A stretch of DNA of 64,000 bases from Cytobacillus stercorigallinarum. GTDB lineage: Bacteria; Bacillota; Bacilli; Bacillales; Cytobacillaceae. A program made the position numbers and the translations under genes. Position 1 is the stretch's first letter. Every line of letters starts with the position of its first letter. Location: the NCBI RefSeq assembly GCF_014836495.1, contig NZ_JACSQT010000002.1, positions 248,001 through 312,000 of the forward strand. The letters are read 5' to 3'. Below the pieces are notes generated by a model, which was not told the DNA's origin, did not search any database, and was given only the letters and a program-made list of their open reading frames with translations. This document shows, piece after piece, positions 17,584 to 26,654 of the stretch.

Positions 17584-18315
17584 TCAACTAATTGTTTTTC
17601 TTTTTTTTAGAGGGTCTTTCCTCCTACTCTTAAATGGGAGATACATAAGTACAAATAACAATAAAGCTACACACTCAAGAACAAGAATGTAATAAGGATA
17701 TGGACCAAAAAAATCAAGCACAGAACCCGTCGCTGGTTTGTTGGAAAGAAACATATAATTTCCACCAGTAACATAGTTAATAACAGCCGCTACACTTGCA
17801 AATATATTAAGTGAAATAAACGCAGTTACAACCCCTTTACTTGTTGGAGAGAACTTAAAGCTGAATATATAAAGTAAAGCTGTCCATACGATGATTATAT
17901 GGATCAAGAAAAATTGGAAATAACGAAAATGAGGGTATCCGAAAAACAGTTCTGGTGTCAAAATAGCCATCGTCGCTCCCGCAATACCAATATAATAAGT
18001 TAATTGAAAGAGCAAACGTTTTTGTAAAATAAGTAATAGCATACAAAGGAGTACGCTAATCGAACATAAGTGAAGAGGCAAAGCAAATGATACATCCCAC
18101 TCTCCACCTATCCATAACCAATAGTGATAACTTCCTTCTAAAAAGAGCAAGAGCAATAAGAAGATTACTCGCATTATCGTTTTATGTCCGGCTAACCTAT
18201 GTCTCACGAAATATAAGAAGAAGCAACCAAATAAAAAAAGCGCCACCATCACAAGGTGTGAAGTGGAAAATATCTCAAAGGAGTAGCTGCTATTGTTTTG
18301 CTCAAATAGTTGCAT
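17584..18315 (-). CDS. ywaF: TIGR02206-family integral membrane protein (YwaF)
   Basis: 243 residues with about seven hydrophobic segments. The stretches FSTSHLVMV, GGEWDVSFALPLHLCSIS, YFQFFLIHIIIVW and NYMFLSNKPATGSVLDFFGPYP are characteristic of the TIGR02206/YwaF family, which has no assigned role. Single gene on the minus strand; GGAGG precedes the ATG. A weak inverted repeat (17502-17511 with 17533-17542) follows it. Confidence 0.85.
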   Translation of the reverse strand: MQLFEQNNSSYSFEIFSTSHLVMVALFLFGCFFLYFVRHRLAGHKTIMRVIFLLLLLFLEGSYHYWLWIGGEWDVSFALPLHLCSISVLLCMLLLILQKRLLFQLTYYIGIAGATMAILTPELFFGYPHFRYFQFFLIHIIIVWTALLYIFSFKFSPTSKGVVTAFISLNIFASVAAVINYVTGGNYMFLSNKPATGSVLDFFGPYPYYILVLECVALLLFVLMYLPFKSRRKDPLKKRKTIS

Positions 18316-18396
18316 AACATTCCTCCAATATATGTATCTAATTGCCCTTATTGTCCTATCTCATAAATAGGAGCAAAATCAAACAATCACAATGAT

Positions 18397-18433
18397 AAGG
18401 AAAAGAACAAACTCATGCCATGTTCTTTTCCTT
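18397..18433 (-). terminator. Terminator-like hairpin after yfmJ
   Basis: A perfect 13-bp inverted repeat (18397-18409 with 18421-18433) lies just past the yfmJ stop. The T-tail on the minus strand is poor. Confidence 0.55.
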
Positions 18434-18459
18434 TAAAATAAGCTTATTGTTAGGTTGTG

Positions 18460-19467
18460 TTAATAATCACTAACTTTAACAAGCTGTTTACCTAAATTAT
18501 CTCCCTTAAATAAGCCAATAAATGCATGAGGAGCTTTTTCTAAACCTTCGACAATATTTTCCCGGTATTGAAGCTTGCCTGAATTAACCCATTCTCCAAG
18601 TTGCTTCAATCCCTCTTCGTGATTATCTGCATAATCTCCAACAATGAATCCCTTCATTAATGCACTTTTTTGTACTAATAATCCTTGTATTCTCGGCCCA
18701 TACACTACTTCTGTCGCATTATAGGAGGAGATTTGTCCACAAAGGATAATCCTTGCTTTGTAATTAATTCTTTTCATTACTTCATCGGAAATTTCGCCAC
18801 CTACATTATCAAAGTAAATATCGACGCCATCGGGTGTATATTGTTTAACTTTATCCTTTATATTATCCGTTTTATAGTTGATAACCTCATCAAAATGTAG
18901 GTCTTCTTTTAAATATTGGCATTTTTCTTCCGTTCCAACGATTCCAATCACTTTACAGCCTTTTAATTTAGCTATTTGCCCAACTGTAGATCCAACGGCA
19001 CCTGCTGCGCCTGAGACAACAACCGTCTCTCCCTCTTTAGGATTTCCTATATCTAGTAATCCAAAATAAGCTGTTAATCCCGGCATTCCAACAATACCTA
19101 ATGCTGTTGATATAGGAGCTATAGAAGGGTCTAATTTACGTATTTGATGACTTTTAGCCACATTATAGTCAGACCAGCCCAGCCGTCCTTCCACAAAGTC
19201 ACCTACTTTATAATTACCATCCTTTGATTCAATTACTTGACCTACAATTCCACCGGATAACACTTCATTTAATGCAAATGGCTCAATATATGATTTTCGC
19301 CCACTCATTCTACCTCTCATATATGGATCAACAGAAAGGTAGATTGTTTGTATTAATACCTCGCCTGCATGTAAACGTGGAATCTCTTCTTTTTCTACTA
19401 ATTTAAAATTTTGATCACTGGGCATTCCAGTTGGTCTTTCGACTAAAAGAATACTTCGATTATTCAT
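18460..19467 (-). CDS. yfmJ: NADP-dependent oxidoreductase YfmJ (CurA/LTB4-dehydrogenase-like)
   Basis: 335 residues. A medium-chain reductase of the leukotriene B4 12-hydroxydehydrogenase/CurA type: SVDPYMRGRMSGRKSY, LSGGIVGQVIES, the Rossmann VVSGAAGAVGSTVGQIAKLKG, YFDNVGGEISDEV, and LCGQISSYN. These zinc-independent enzymes reduce alpha,beta-unsaturated ketones or aldehydes with NADPH. Single gene; GGAGGGAT precedes the ATG. Confidence 0.9.
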   Translation of the reverse strand: MNNRSILLVERPTGMPSDQNFKLVEKEEIPRLHAGEVLIQTIYLSVDPYMRGRMSGRKSYIEPFALNEVLSGGIVGQVIESKDGNYKVGDFVEGRLGWSDYNVAKSHQIRKLDPSIAPISTALGIVGMPGLTAYFGLLDIGNPKEGETVVVSGAAGAVGSTVGQIAKLKGCKVIGIVGTEEKCQYLKEDLHFDEVINYKTDNIKDKVKQYTPDGVDIYFDNVGGEISDEVMKRINYKARIILCGQISSYNATEVVYGPRIQGLLVQKSALMKGFIVGDYADNHEEGLKQLGEWVNSGKLQYRENIVEGLEKAPHAFIGLFKGDNLGKQLVKVSDY

Positions 19468-19532
19468 TTTATCCCTCCATTATATACTTTCTACTTCTCT
19501 ATACCCTTATCAATTAAGGTAAAACAAAAGAT

Positions 19533-19569
19533 AGGACGTCTGTGAATCTTCCTCACTCACAGACGTCCT
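19533..19569. terminator. Terminator at the end of the 18-gene operon
   Basis: A 13-bp perfect stem (19533-19545 with 19557-19569). It lies 5 nt before the stop end of the binding-protein gene on the minus strand and ends the long operon; T-rich sequence follows on both sides. Confidence 0.85.
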
Positions 19570-19573
19570 GTTT

Positions 19574-20734
19574 TTACTCTAAATCTACTTCTTCAAACTC
19601 ACCGTCTTTAATTACACCCATTCTGATAAAGTTTTCGATTGCCCCATTTTCTTCAATTTGTTTCAAATCATATACTTTTTTATCATCTGGTAAATTAGTT
19701 AATCCATCTCCAATATGTGCCCGTATAAGCTTAGCATCATCAACAGATCCCGCTGCTTTCATTGCTTCTACAAATACATACATGGCTAAATAGTGATACC
19801 CTGCTTCAGAACCTGGATCCTTGTCATGCTTTTCACGATACTTATCTATAAAAGCTTTTGTTCCAGAATATTCTGTATATATAAGCGGAACAACACCTAT
19901 TGCTCCTTCTAATACATCATATGAACCTGTCACATTTTTCATTTCATCCAATTTCGCTTGGTCCATCACAATAAAGCCGCCGTCATATCCAAGCTGTCTT
20001 GCCTGTGATACGATTTTAGCAGTAGGTTCTGAAGGTCCACCAATGAAGAGGACATCTGGCTCTTCTTTTAATGCATTCGTTAAGAGAGTAAAAAAGTCAG
20101 TATCTTTTGAGTAATCAACTGAAGCTTTATGCACCACTTCTCCTCCCGCACTTTCCCAATATGGAATAATCGCTTCAGCCCAATCTTTTCCATATTGCGT
20201 AACAGGTGGAATCGCTGCTAATTTTTTTCCGAAATTATCCATCGCATAATCGGAGAATGGCTCAATATAACCTTCATAACTCGGCGGGATTCTAACAGTT
20301 AATGTATTTCCACGCTCTACAATATCTGGTTCACTCGAATAGGCTGATACGATGAAATTATCCACTTCATTAAAAACTTGTAATGCTGAGATGCCACCGC
20401 TATGTGGCGAGAATATAATCGGTGTTTGGTTTTCTTGAACTAACCGTTTTCCATTCGATGCTGTTTCATTTGGTAAATATTTATCATCCAAGGCAACAAC
20501 ATTCAGTTTGTATTTCTCACCATTTACTTCAAATCCTTCTTTATTAATATCCTCTACTGCCATCTTCAAACCATTTAAAGTGTTTTCACCGTAATAAGCA
20601 GCAGCACCACTTAACGGACCACTATAGCCAATATTGACGACTTTCTCACCATCGCCACCACTTGATTGTGCACAAGCTGAAAGAAAAAAGATAGTGAATA
20701 CTACTAAAACACTTAACCATTTCCGCTTTTTCAT
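19574..20734 (-). CDS. LIV-type ABC importer substrate-binding lipoprotein
   Basis: 386 residues. Lipobox FLSAC places the lipidated Cys at residue 21. The body is a type I periplasmic-binding fold of the branched-chain amino acid receptor family (NIGYSGPLSGAAAYYGENTLNG, then SPHSGGISAL and FIGGPSEPTAKI). Encoded with its own permeases and ATPases, and with acyl-CoA catabolic genes upstream, it more likely captures an organic acid or amide degraded by this operon than leucine. Substrate is inferred from context only. Last gene of the 18-gene operon, 27 bp after the ATPase gene. Confidence 0.87.
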   Translation of the reverse strand: MKKRKWLSVLVVFTIFFLSACAQSSGGDGEKVVNIGYSGPLSGAAAYYGENTLNGLKMAVEDINKEGFEVNGEKYKLNVVALDDKYLPNETASNGKRLVQENQTPIIFSPHSGGISALQVFNEVDNFIVSAYSSEPDIVERGNTLTVRIPPSYEGYIEPFSDYAMDNFGKKLAAIPPVTQYGKDWAEAIIPYWESAGGEVVHKASVDYSKDTDFFTLLTNALKEEPDVLFIGGPSEPTAKIVSQARQLGYDGGFIVMDQAKLDEMKNVTGSYDVLEGAIGVVPLIYTEYSGTKAFIDKYREKHDKDPGSEAGYHYLAMYVFVEAMKAAGSVDDAKLIRAHIGDGLTNLPDDKKVYDLKQIEENGAIENFIRMGVIKDGEFEEVDLE

Positions 20735-20761
20735 AAAACTCTCCCCCTAAATGATTTTCAC

Positions 20762-21469
20762 TTATGCACCAATATAAGCCTTTCTTACCTCTTGGTTTGA
20801 TAAAAGCTCATCCGCAGTCCCCTGCAAAGCAATCTGGCCATTTTCAAACACATAACCTTTCTTCGCAATACTTAACGCTGCAAATGCATTTTGTTCTGCT
20901 AAAAGAATGGTTGTTCCTTCTTGATTAATATTTTTAATGCTCTCAAACATTTGTTCAACAATAAGTGGTGCTAGCCCAATAGAAGGTTCATCAAGTAACA
21001 TTAACTTCGGTTTAGCCATATAAGCTCTACCGATTGCAAGCATTTGCTGTTGACCACCACTTAGTAAACCTGCTGCTTCATTTCTTTTCTCGTGAAGAAT
21101 CGGGAAAAGCTCGAACACATCATGTAAGGATTGTTTCAACTGCGCTTTACGCTTACGATGAATATATCCTCCCATCATTAAATTTTGTTCTACGCTCATA
21201 TAAGGAAACAATTTACGGTCTTCGGCACATTGGACAATCCCCATTTGTACAATCTTTTCAGGTGCCGTTTGATGAATAGGCTCATCGTTAAAAAGGATCT
21301 TGCCTGAAGATGCTTTTAATAAACCACTAATTGTTTTGAAAGTGGTGCTTTTCCCTGCTCCATTTGCCCCTAGTAAAACAACAATCTCGCCTTGCGTAAC
21401 ATCAATTCCAATATCTTTAATACTTAAATATTTTCCATATTTAGCAGAAACCCCATCTAATTTAAGCAC
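20762..21469 (-). CDS. livF: LIV-type ABC importer ATPase, LivF-like
   Basis: 235 residues. Walker A GANGAGKST, Q-loop in VQCAEDRKLFPYMSV, signature LLSGGQQQML, Walker B LMLLDEPSIGLAP. It pairs with the LivG-like ATPase to drive the importer. Start: GTG at 21469, with AGGAGG 8 nt upstream and a short overlap with the livG stop. Confidence 0.93.
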   Translation of the reverse strand: MLKLDGVSAKYGKYLSIKDIGIDVTQGEIVVLLGANGAGKSTTFKTISGLLKASSGKILFNDEPIHQTAPEKIVQMGIVQCAEDRKLFPYMSVEQNLMMGGYIHRKRKAQLKQSLHDVFELFPILHEKRNEAAGLLSGGQQQMLAIGRAYMAKPKLMLLDEPSIGLAPLIVEQMFESIKNINQEGTTILLAEQNAFAALSIAKKGYVFENGQIALQGTADELLSNQEVRKAYIGA

Positions 21470-22223
21470 TCACCGTCCCTCCTAAGTAGGCTTTGATGAC
21501 CTCTTCATTTTTTTGAATCTCTGCTGGTGTTCCTTCTGCAATTTTTTCTCCATAGTTTAAAACCATAATATGATGGGCCAACCGCATAATCATCGGCATC
21601 TTATGTTCGATAAGACAAATCGTTAAGCCCTTATCCGACATTTTTTGGATTAAATTTGCCATTTCATCTGTTTCATCAGGATTGACCCCAGCTGTTGGTT
21701 CATCGAGAAAAACGATCTCAGGATCAGTAGCAAGTGCTAATGCGAAAGCAACACGTTTCTTCTCTTCTTGAGAAATATTTGTTACTAGTTGATCACTTAC
21801 ATGTGATAAGCCAACGAAATCTAATGATTCCTCCGCTTTGGCGATACATTGTTGTTCTTCTTCTTTCAGCCTTTTCGTCCGAAAGATACTATCAAACAGA
21901 TTAGATTTCGTTCGCAAGCGATGGCCAACGATTACATTGTCTTTCACCGTCGACATTTCAAATAAGTGTGTACTTTGAAATGTCCTTGCCACACCTAGCT
22001 TTGCTATCACATTCGCCGGTTGCCTAGTAATCTCCTGATTTTTATAGATAATCGTTCCTTCGGTCGGTTCGTGCACGCCTGTAATCAAGTTAAAGAATGT
22101 ACTTTTTCCCGCACCATTAGGGCCAATGATCGCGTTTATTTTTCCTTGTTGTACCGAATAATCCACTGACTTCACTGCTACATTCCCACCAAAACGCTTC
22201 GTTAAGCCTTTAACCTCCAGCAT
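21462..22223 (-). CDS. livG: LIV-type ABC importer ATPase, LivG-like
   Basis: 253 residues. Walker A GPNGAGKST, then RTFQSTHLFEMSTV (typical of LivG), the signature region NISQEEKKRVAFALAL (atypical: SQEEK replaces the usual SYGQQR), and Walker B IVFLDEPTAGVNPDE. The start at 22223 is chosen because GGGAGGAGGAG precedes it; the open frame reaches back to 22253 inside livM without a ribosome site. The degenerate signature could lower ATPase activity of this half-site; this is noted only. Confidence 0.92.
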   Translation of the reverse strand: MLEVKGLTKRFGGNVAVKSVDYSVQQGKINAIIGPNGAGKSTFFNLITGVHEPTEGTIIYKNQEITRQPANVIAKLGVARTFQSTHLFEMSTVKDNVIVGHRLRTKSNLFDSIFRTKRLKEEEQQCIAKAEESLDFVGLSHVSDQLVTNISQEEKKRVAFALALATDPEIVFLDEPTAGVNPDETDEMANLIQKMSDKGLTICLIEHKMPMIMRLAHHIMVLNYGEKIAEGTPAEIQKNEEVIKAYLGGTVSA

Positions 22224-23214
22224 TTGTCTCCTCCTCCCTATTTTTGTAAGCAAGAGATTCCTGTTTTTTCCGTTTTCTTTGATACAATTGCATTTGAATA
22301 AACCCTACAATACCTCTTGGAGAGAAGATGATGAGTAATGTCAGTAATGGGCCGAATATGAGCATACGATAATCTTGTAAGAATTGTAGATTTTGCGAGA
22401 TGATCACAATAAGAAATGTCCCTACAATCGGACCAGCAAATGTACCTATTCCACCAACAATCATATAAGTAAGCAAATCAAAGGTAATCGTTGTATAAGC
22501 TATTTCTGGACCGATGAAACGGATAAAACCTGCATACATCGCTCCTGCCAAACCAGCAAAAAAAGTTGAAAGGACAAAGGCAAGAAGTTTATTACGCTTA
22601 GTTGAAATACCAAGTGATAACGCTAAATCTTCACTATTACGAATGGCGACAAACGTTCTCCCAGTAAGAGAATGCACGATACGATAAATAACAGCCACAA
22701 CGAGGAGAAAAATGATAAACGCTAAATAATATTGTGCTGTTGGTGATTGAAAAGAAATTGGACCAATTGCCTCTGGCAACGGGATACCAATTAAACCTCT
22801 TACGCCACCAGTTAGACCTTCCCACTTATCAATCACAAGGTAAATAATATAGCCTACACAAAGAGTATATATAGCAAAGAAGTGTTCTTTCGTTCTTAAA
22901 GCAAACAGCCCGATGATTAAACCGATGAACATTGTTACCAATGGAGCTAACAAAAAACTTAACCAAAAACCCATCTCAAGTTTAACGGTAAGGATGCCGA
23001 TTACATACGCCCCAATTGCAAAGAAACCACCATGCGCTAAAGATAAGTAACCTGTATAACCCGCAAGTAAATTCAAGCCATAAACCGCGATTGTCCAAAT
23101 AAAAGCCAAAGTCATAATATGAAGATAATAAAGATTCGGGATGATGAAAGGGAAAACGATTCCGAGTACGATGAGCAAAGATATGATGACCTTCTTGTTT
23201 GTTAGAATGTTCAT
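22210..23214 (-). CDS. livM: LIV-type ABC importer permease, LivM-like
   Basis: 334 residues with eight to nine hydrophobic segments. YGLNLLAGYTGYLSLAHGGFFAIGAY and the coupling loop GRTFVAIRNSEDLALSLGISTKRNKLLAFVLS are hallmarks of LivM. It forms the translocation pore with the LivH-like protein. One base separates it from livH; its stop overlaps the start region of livG. Confidence 0.92.
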   Translation of the reverse strand: MNILTNKKVIISLLIVLGIVFPFIIPNLYYLHIMTLAFIWTIAVYGLNLLAGYTGYLSLAHGGFFAIGAYVIGILTVKLEMGFWLSFLLAPLVTMFIGLIIGLFALRTKEHFFAIYTLCVGYIIYLVIDKWEGLTGGVRGLIGIPLPEAIGPISFQSPTAQYYLAFIIFLLVVAVIYRIVHSLTGRTFVAIRNSEDLALSLGISTKRNKLLAFVLSTFFAGLAGAMYAGFIRFIGPEIAYTTITFDLLTYMIVGGIGTFAGPIVGTFLIVIISQNLQFLQDYRMLIFGPLLTLLIIFSPRGIVGFIQMQLYQRKRKKQESLAYKNREEETNAGG

Positions 23215-23215
23215 T

Positions 23216-24082
23216 CTATACGCCTCCTTTTGAGAAAATTCCTTGAGGCTTGATCGATAGAATGAGAATCAATAATACAAAAGCAATGATGTCTTTATAA
23301 TCTGCAGAAAGATAGGTTGCACCTAAACTTTCCGTGAACCCTAGAATATATCCACCTAATATGGCTCCTGGAATACTGCCCATTCCACCGATTATGATAA
23401 TAACAAAAGCTTTTAGGATCACCAGATGTCCCATTCCAGGAAAGACGAGGTTAATTGGTGACGTGAGTGAAGCACCAATTGCTGCAAGAGCACCAGCAAT
23501 AAAAAAAGTGAGGATCGCTACTTTATGTGTGTTGATACCTACTAATTGCGCTCCTTCTCTATTTTGAGCCATTGCAATGATTGTGCTACCCGTAAATGTT
23601 TTCTTCAAGAACCAGTAAAGCAAAATCATTACTGCAATTGCTGCGAATACAATGAGTATTCTTTGCAATGTCAGTGTAAGACCAAACACTTCTACCACCT
23701 GCCCAAAAGGTGTTGACATTTGGCGATAATCCGCTCCCCATATAAACTGTGCTAATGCCTCAAGAAAAAGTAAAATACCGATGGCAGCCACTTTATCTTG
23801 AATAGGAGGAGAGTGCCTTAAAGGATAGAAAACGAGTCTCTCCATTAAGACGCTTAATAGTCCGACGACACAAATGGAAACAACCATTGCGAGAATATAG
23901 TGTAAACCTGCTTCAGTCATCATAATTAAGGTGATATATCCACCTACCATGTACAGAGCACCGTGAGCGAAATTTGGAATATGGAGAATGCCGTACACTA
24001 AAGTGAGCCCCAAAGCTACAAGAGCATAGACACTCCCAATTGTTAATCCATTAAACAATTGTTGCAATAAAAGTTCCATCAT
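23216..24082 (-). CDS. livH: LIV-type ABC importer permease, LivH-like
   Basis: 288 residues, about eight hydrophobic segments. QLFNGLTIGSVYALVALGLTLVYG and NFAHGALYMVGGY at the N-terminus, plus the coupling loop REGAQLVGINTHKVAILTFFIAGALAAIG, identify a LivH permease. Lies 28 bp downstream of the acyl-CoA ligase gene, so importer and ligase are likely produced together. Confidence 0.92.
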   Translation of the reverse strand: MMELLLQQLFNGLTIGSVYALVALGLTLVYGILHIPNFAHGALYMVGGYITLIMMTEAGLHYILAMVVSICVVGLLSVLMERLVFYPLRHSPPIQDKVAAIGILLFLEALAQFIWGADYRQMSTPFGQVVEVFGLTLTLQRILIVFAAIAVMILLYWFLKKTFTGSTIIAMAQNREGAQLVGINTHKVAILTFFIAGALAAIGASLTSPINLVFPGMGHLVILKAFVIIIIGGMGSIPGAILGGYILGFTESLGATYLSADYKDIIAFVLLILILSIKPQGIFSKGGV

Positions 24083-24110
24083 TTTCCCCCTTTTTCACGT
24101 CAGTAGAAGA

Positions 24111-25790
24111 TTAGACTTTTTGTTGATTCACTTTCGCTTCCTCTTCTTCTTTCAATTTACGCCATAATATTTTCCCGCTCGATGTCATCGGGAAAGACTC
24201 TCTAAACTCAACTACTTTCGGAACTTTATAAGCAGCCATATGCTCTTTAGCCCATTGAAGAATCTCTTCAGCAGATGTCTTGCCTTTACTGTCTTCATTC
24301 AATATTACGAAGGCTTTTGCTGATTCTCCCCGTCTCGGATCAGGAATCCCCACGACACAAGCCTGTTGAATCGCAGAGTGACGATAGAGAATTGACTCCA
24401 CCTCTGTCGGCCAAATTTTATAACCGGAAGAATTAATCATTCTTTTTACACGATCAACAATAAAGAAATAACCTTCTTCATCCACTTTTCCTAAATCACC
24501 TGTTCTAAAAAATTGTTTTCCTTCCATAGTAATAAAAGCGCTTTCATTTTCTTCTGGACGATTATAGTAACCTTTCATTACTTGGTGACCATGAATGATG
24601 ATTTCACCAACCTCATTGATTCCCAATTCTTCATTTGTAATAGGGTCTATGATTCTAGCATCCACATCGAAGAAGGGAATGCCTAAACATTGCATTTTTG
24701 GATGATCTGTTGGATTCGAATGGGTTTGTGCAATTGTTTCGGTCAAGCCATATCCTTCTAAAAAAGTTAATCCAGTTAATTTCTCTAATTTCTGACCAAC
24801 TGCTTCCGGCAAAGTAGCGCCACCACCGGAAATGCCAATAAGTGAAGCTATACGATCAGCTGTTAATTTTGGATTAGAAATAAAATCAATTAACATTGTA
24901 CTAATAGCGGTCCAATTACTGCACTGCTTTCTCTCAATAAGTTGTAATGCCGTATCTTTATTCCATCTAGTCATAATGACCATAGTACTTCCAGCATAAA
25001 TTGGCACATGCATACTTTGCACCATTCCTGTCACATGGAAAAATGGCAAGGAAGACAAAATGACATTGCTACTTGAAATCCTCCCCCATAAAGCACCCCC
25101 AACCGTATTGGCTTGAACAGAATAATTCGTATGCATACAGCCTTTTGGTACACCGGTTGTTCCTGAAGTGTAAGGAAGGACGATTAAATCATCCTGTTTG
25201 CTCGTATAATATGGAACGATTTCTCTCATCTTTAAAGCGTCATCCCATTGGTAATGCTCTTGCTCTTCTGTCCACTCTTTTCGTGGTTCTTCAACTACAT
25301 CTGGTCTATTTATGTTATCTTGTGGGTCAATATAATCTGAGTAGGAGGCAATGAGTAGATGTTTCAAAGAAGTCTGTTCAATAAGTGGTTTCACAATAGG
25401 TTGTAATTCTTGACCAATAACTGCCGTTTCAATTTGACAATCATTAATATAAAAAGCTAACTCACTCGTAACAAGCATGGGATTAATCGGAACGACGACA
25501 GCGCCTATTCTCATAATGCTATAGAAACTAATGACAAACTGGGGAGAATTCTGCATAAAGAGCAGGACTTTGTCTCCTTGTTTCACCTGTAATTCCGTTT
25601 GCAGATAACTAGATACACGCTTCACTTCATCTAATAATTGCTTAAAACTTATTTCATTCCCATAATAATGGATAGCCTCTCGCGATGGATATTGAAGTGC
25701 TGAGAATTCTAAGTTTTGGTAAACTGAAGTTTCCGGAACAATCAGTTGTTTAGGAAGCTTGGGCCAGTGATCAAAATGTCTTGTTTGCAT
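24111..25790 (-). CDS. AMP-forming acyl-CoA ligase
   Basis: 559 residues. Adenylation-enzyme core: VLPYTSGTTGVPKGCMHTN (P-loop like A3), EGYGLTETIAQTHSNP (A5), YFFIVDRVKRMINSSGYKIWP (A8 hinge), and a C-terminal FPMTSSGKILWRKL with the A10 lysine. It converts a carboxylic acid, ATP and CoA into acyl-CoA, AMP and PPi, presumably the imported substrate of the operon. Full length for the family. AGGAGGAG precedes the ATG. Chain length and structure of the acid cannot be read from the sequence. Confidence 0.93.
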   Translation of the reverse strand: MQTRHFDHWPKLPKQLIVPETSVYQNLEFSALQYPSREAIHYYGNEISFKQLLDEVKRVSSYLQTELQVKQGDKVLLFMQNSPQFVISFYSIMRIGAVVVPINPMLVTSELAFYINDCQIETAVIGQELQPIVKPLIEQTSLKHLLIASYSDYIDPQDNINRPDVVEEPRKEWTEEQEHYQWDDALKMREIVPYYTSKQDDLIVLPYTSGTTGVPKGCMHTNYSVQANTVGGALWGRISSSNVILSSLPFFHVTGMVQSMHVPIYAGSTMVIMTRWNKDTALQLIERKQCSNWTAISTMLIDFISNPKLTADRIASLIGISGGGATLPEAVGQKLEKLTGLTFLEGYGLTETIAQTHSNPTDHPKMQCLGIPFFDVDARIIDPITNEELGINEVGEIIIHGHQVMKGYYNRPEENESAFITMEGKQFFRTGDLGKVDEEGYFFIVDRVKRMINSSGYKIWPTEVESILYRHSAIQQACVVGIPDPRRGESAKAFVILNEDSKGKTSAEEILQWAKEHMAAYKVPKVVEFRESFPMTSSGKILWRKLKEEEEAKVNQQKV

Positions 25791-25845
25791 TAATTTAATC
25801 TCCTCCTTAACTTTTCAGAATAGCTCATAGAGGTTTTATATTAAT

Positions 25846-26634
25846 TTAGGAACGATTGAAGTTAGGCTGTCTTTTTTCTTTAAAAGCAGTAATTCCTTCA
25901 TGATGATCCTCTGTTGTTACCATCGTACCTTGTGTAATCCTTTCTTGTTCTAATACTTGTTCTAATGTTAACTGATAAGATTGGTTAGTAAGTTTTTTAA
26001 TAAATCCATACGCAATATTTGGACCAGCACTTAATTTTTCTGCATATTGTTTTACTTCATCCTCAAAGTGACCTTTTTTGTAAATATGGTTAATAATGCC
26101 ATATTCGTATGCTTTTTCAACTGTTAATGGCTCTGCGCTGAAGAATAATTCCTTCGCCCGTTGCAATCCAACTAATCGAGGAAGAAAATAAGAGCCGCCA
26201 CCATCCGAAATTAAGCCTACTTTAGAAAAACTTAAAATAAATTTAGTTTCTTCTTCTGCTAAGATTAAATCACATGCTAATGCTAGATTAAACCCAGCTC
26301 CTGCCGCATATCCATGTACGGCTGCAATGATTGGTTTCTCTACAGATTGTATTAAAAGAATAAGCTCATTCAAGTTACCAATATGTTCATAAGTAGCTAG
26401 AGGCGATCTTGAACCCATTCTTTTCACATCTCCTCCAGAACTGAAAGCTCTTCCTGCTCCCTTCAATACAATAACACGAATATCTTTATCCGCCTTCGCT
26501 TGTTGTAGTGCTGATTTTAATCCTTGAATCAGCTCAGGACTAAATGAATTTAATGCCTCAGGACGATTTAACGTTAATTCCATTACACCATTCTCAATTT
26601 TCATTAGTAAATGACTCATTGTTTTCGATGTCAT
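25846..26634 (-). CDS. Crotonase family protein, PaaG-like isomerase type
   Basis: 262 residues. Oxyanion segments at FSSGGDVKRMG and GYAAGAGFNLALACD. Both hydratase glutamates are replaced (Asn in GAGFNLAL, Ser in LSFSKVGL), while VGLISDGGGSYFLPRLVG keeps the Asp seen in PaaG-type enoyl-CoA isomerases. It is therefore more likely a double-bond isomerase than a hydratase; hydration in this operon is better assigned to the MaoC pair. Lies 55 bp upstream of the ligase gene, the largest gap inside the operon apart from the leader. Confidence 0.87.
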   Translation of the reverse strand: MTSKTMSHLLMKIENGVMELTLNRPEALNSFSPELIQGLKSALQQAKADKDIRVIVLKGAGRAFSSGGDVKRMGSRSPLATYEHIGNLNELILLIQSVEKPIIAAVHGYAAGAGFNLALACDLILAEEETKFILSFSKVGLISDGGGSYFLPRLVGLQRAKELFFSAEPLTVEKAYEYGIINHIYKKGHFEDEVKQYAEKLSAGPNIAYGFIKKLTNQSYQLTLEQVLEQERITQGTMVTTEDHHEGITAFKEKRQPNFNRS

Positions 26635-26654
26635 ATCTTCACCTCATTTTTTTA

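Noticed and set aside
19574-24082. True branched-chain amino acid transporter
   Set aside because: Family alone does not fix the substrate; the operon is catabolic for acyl-CoAs, so leucine transport is not claimed.
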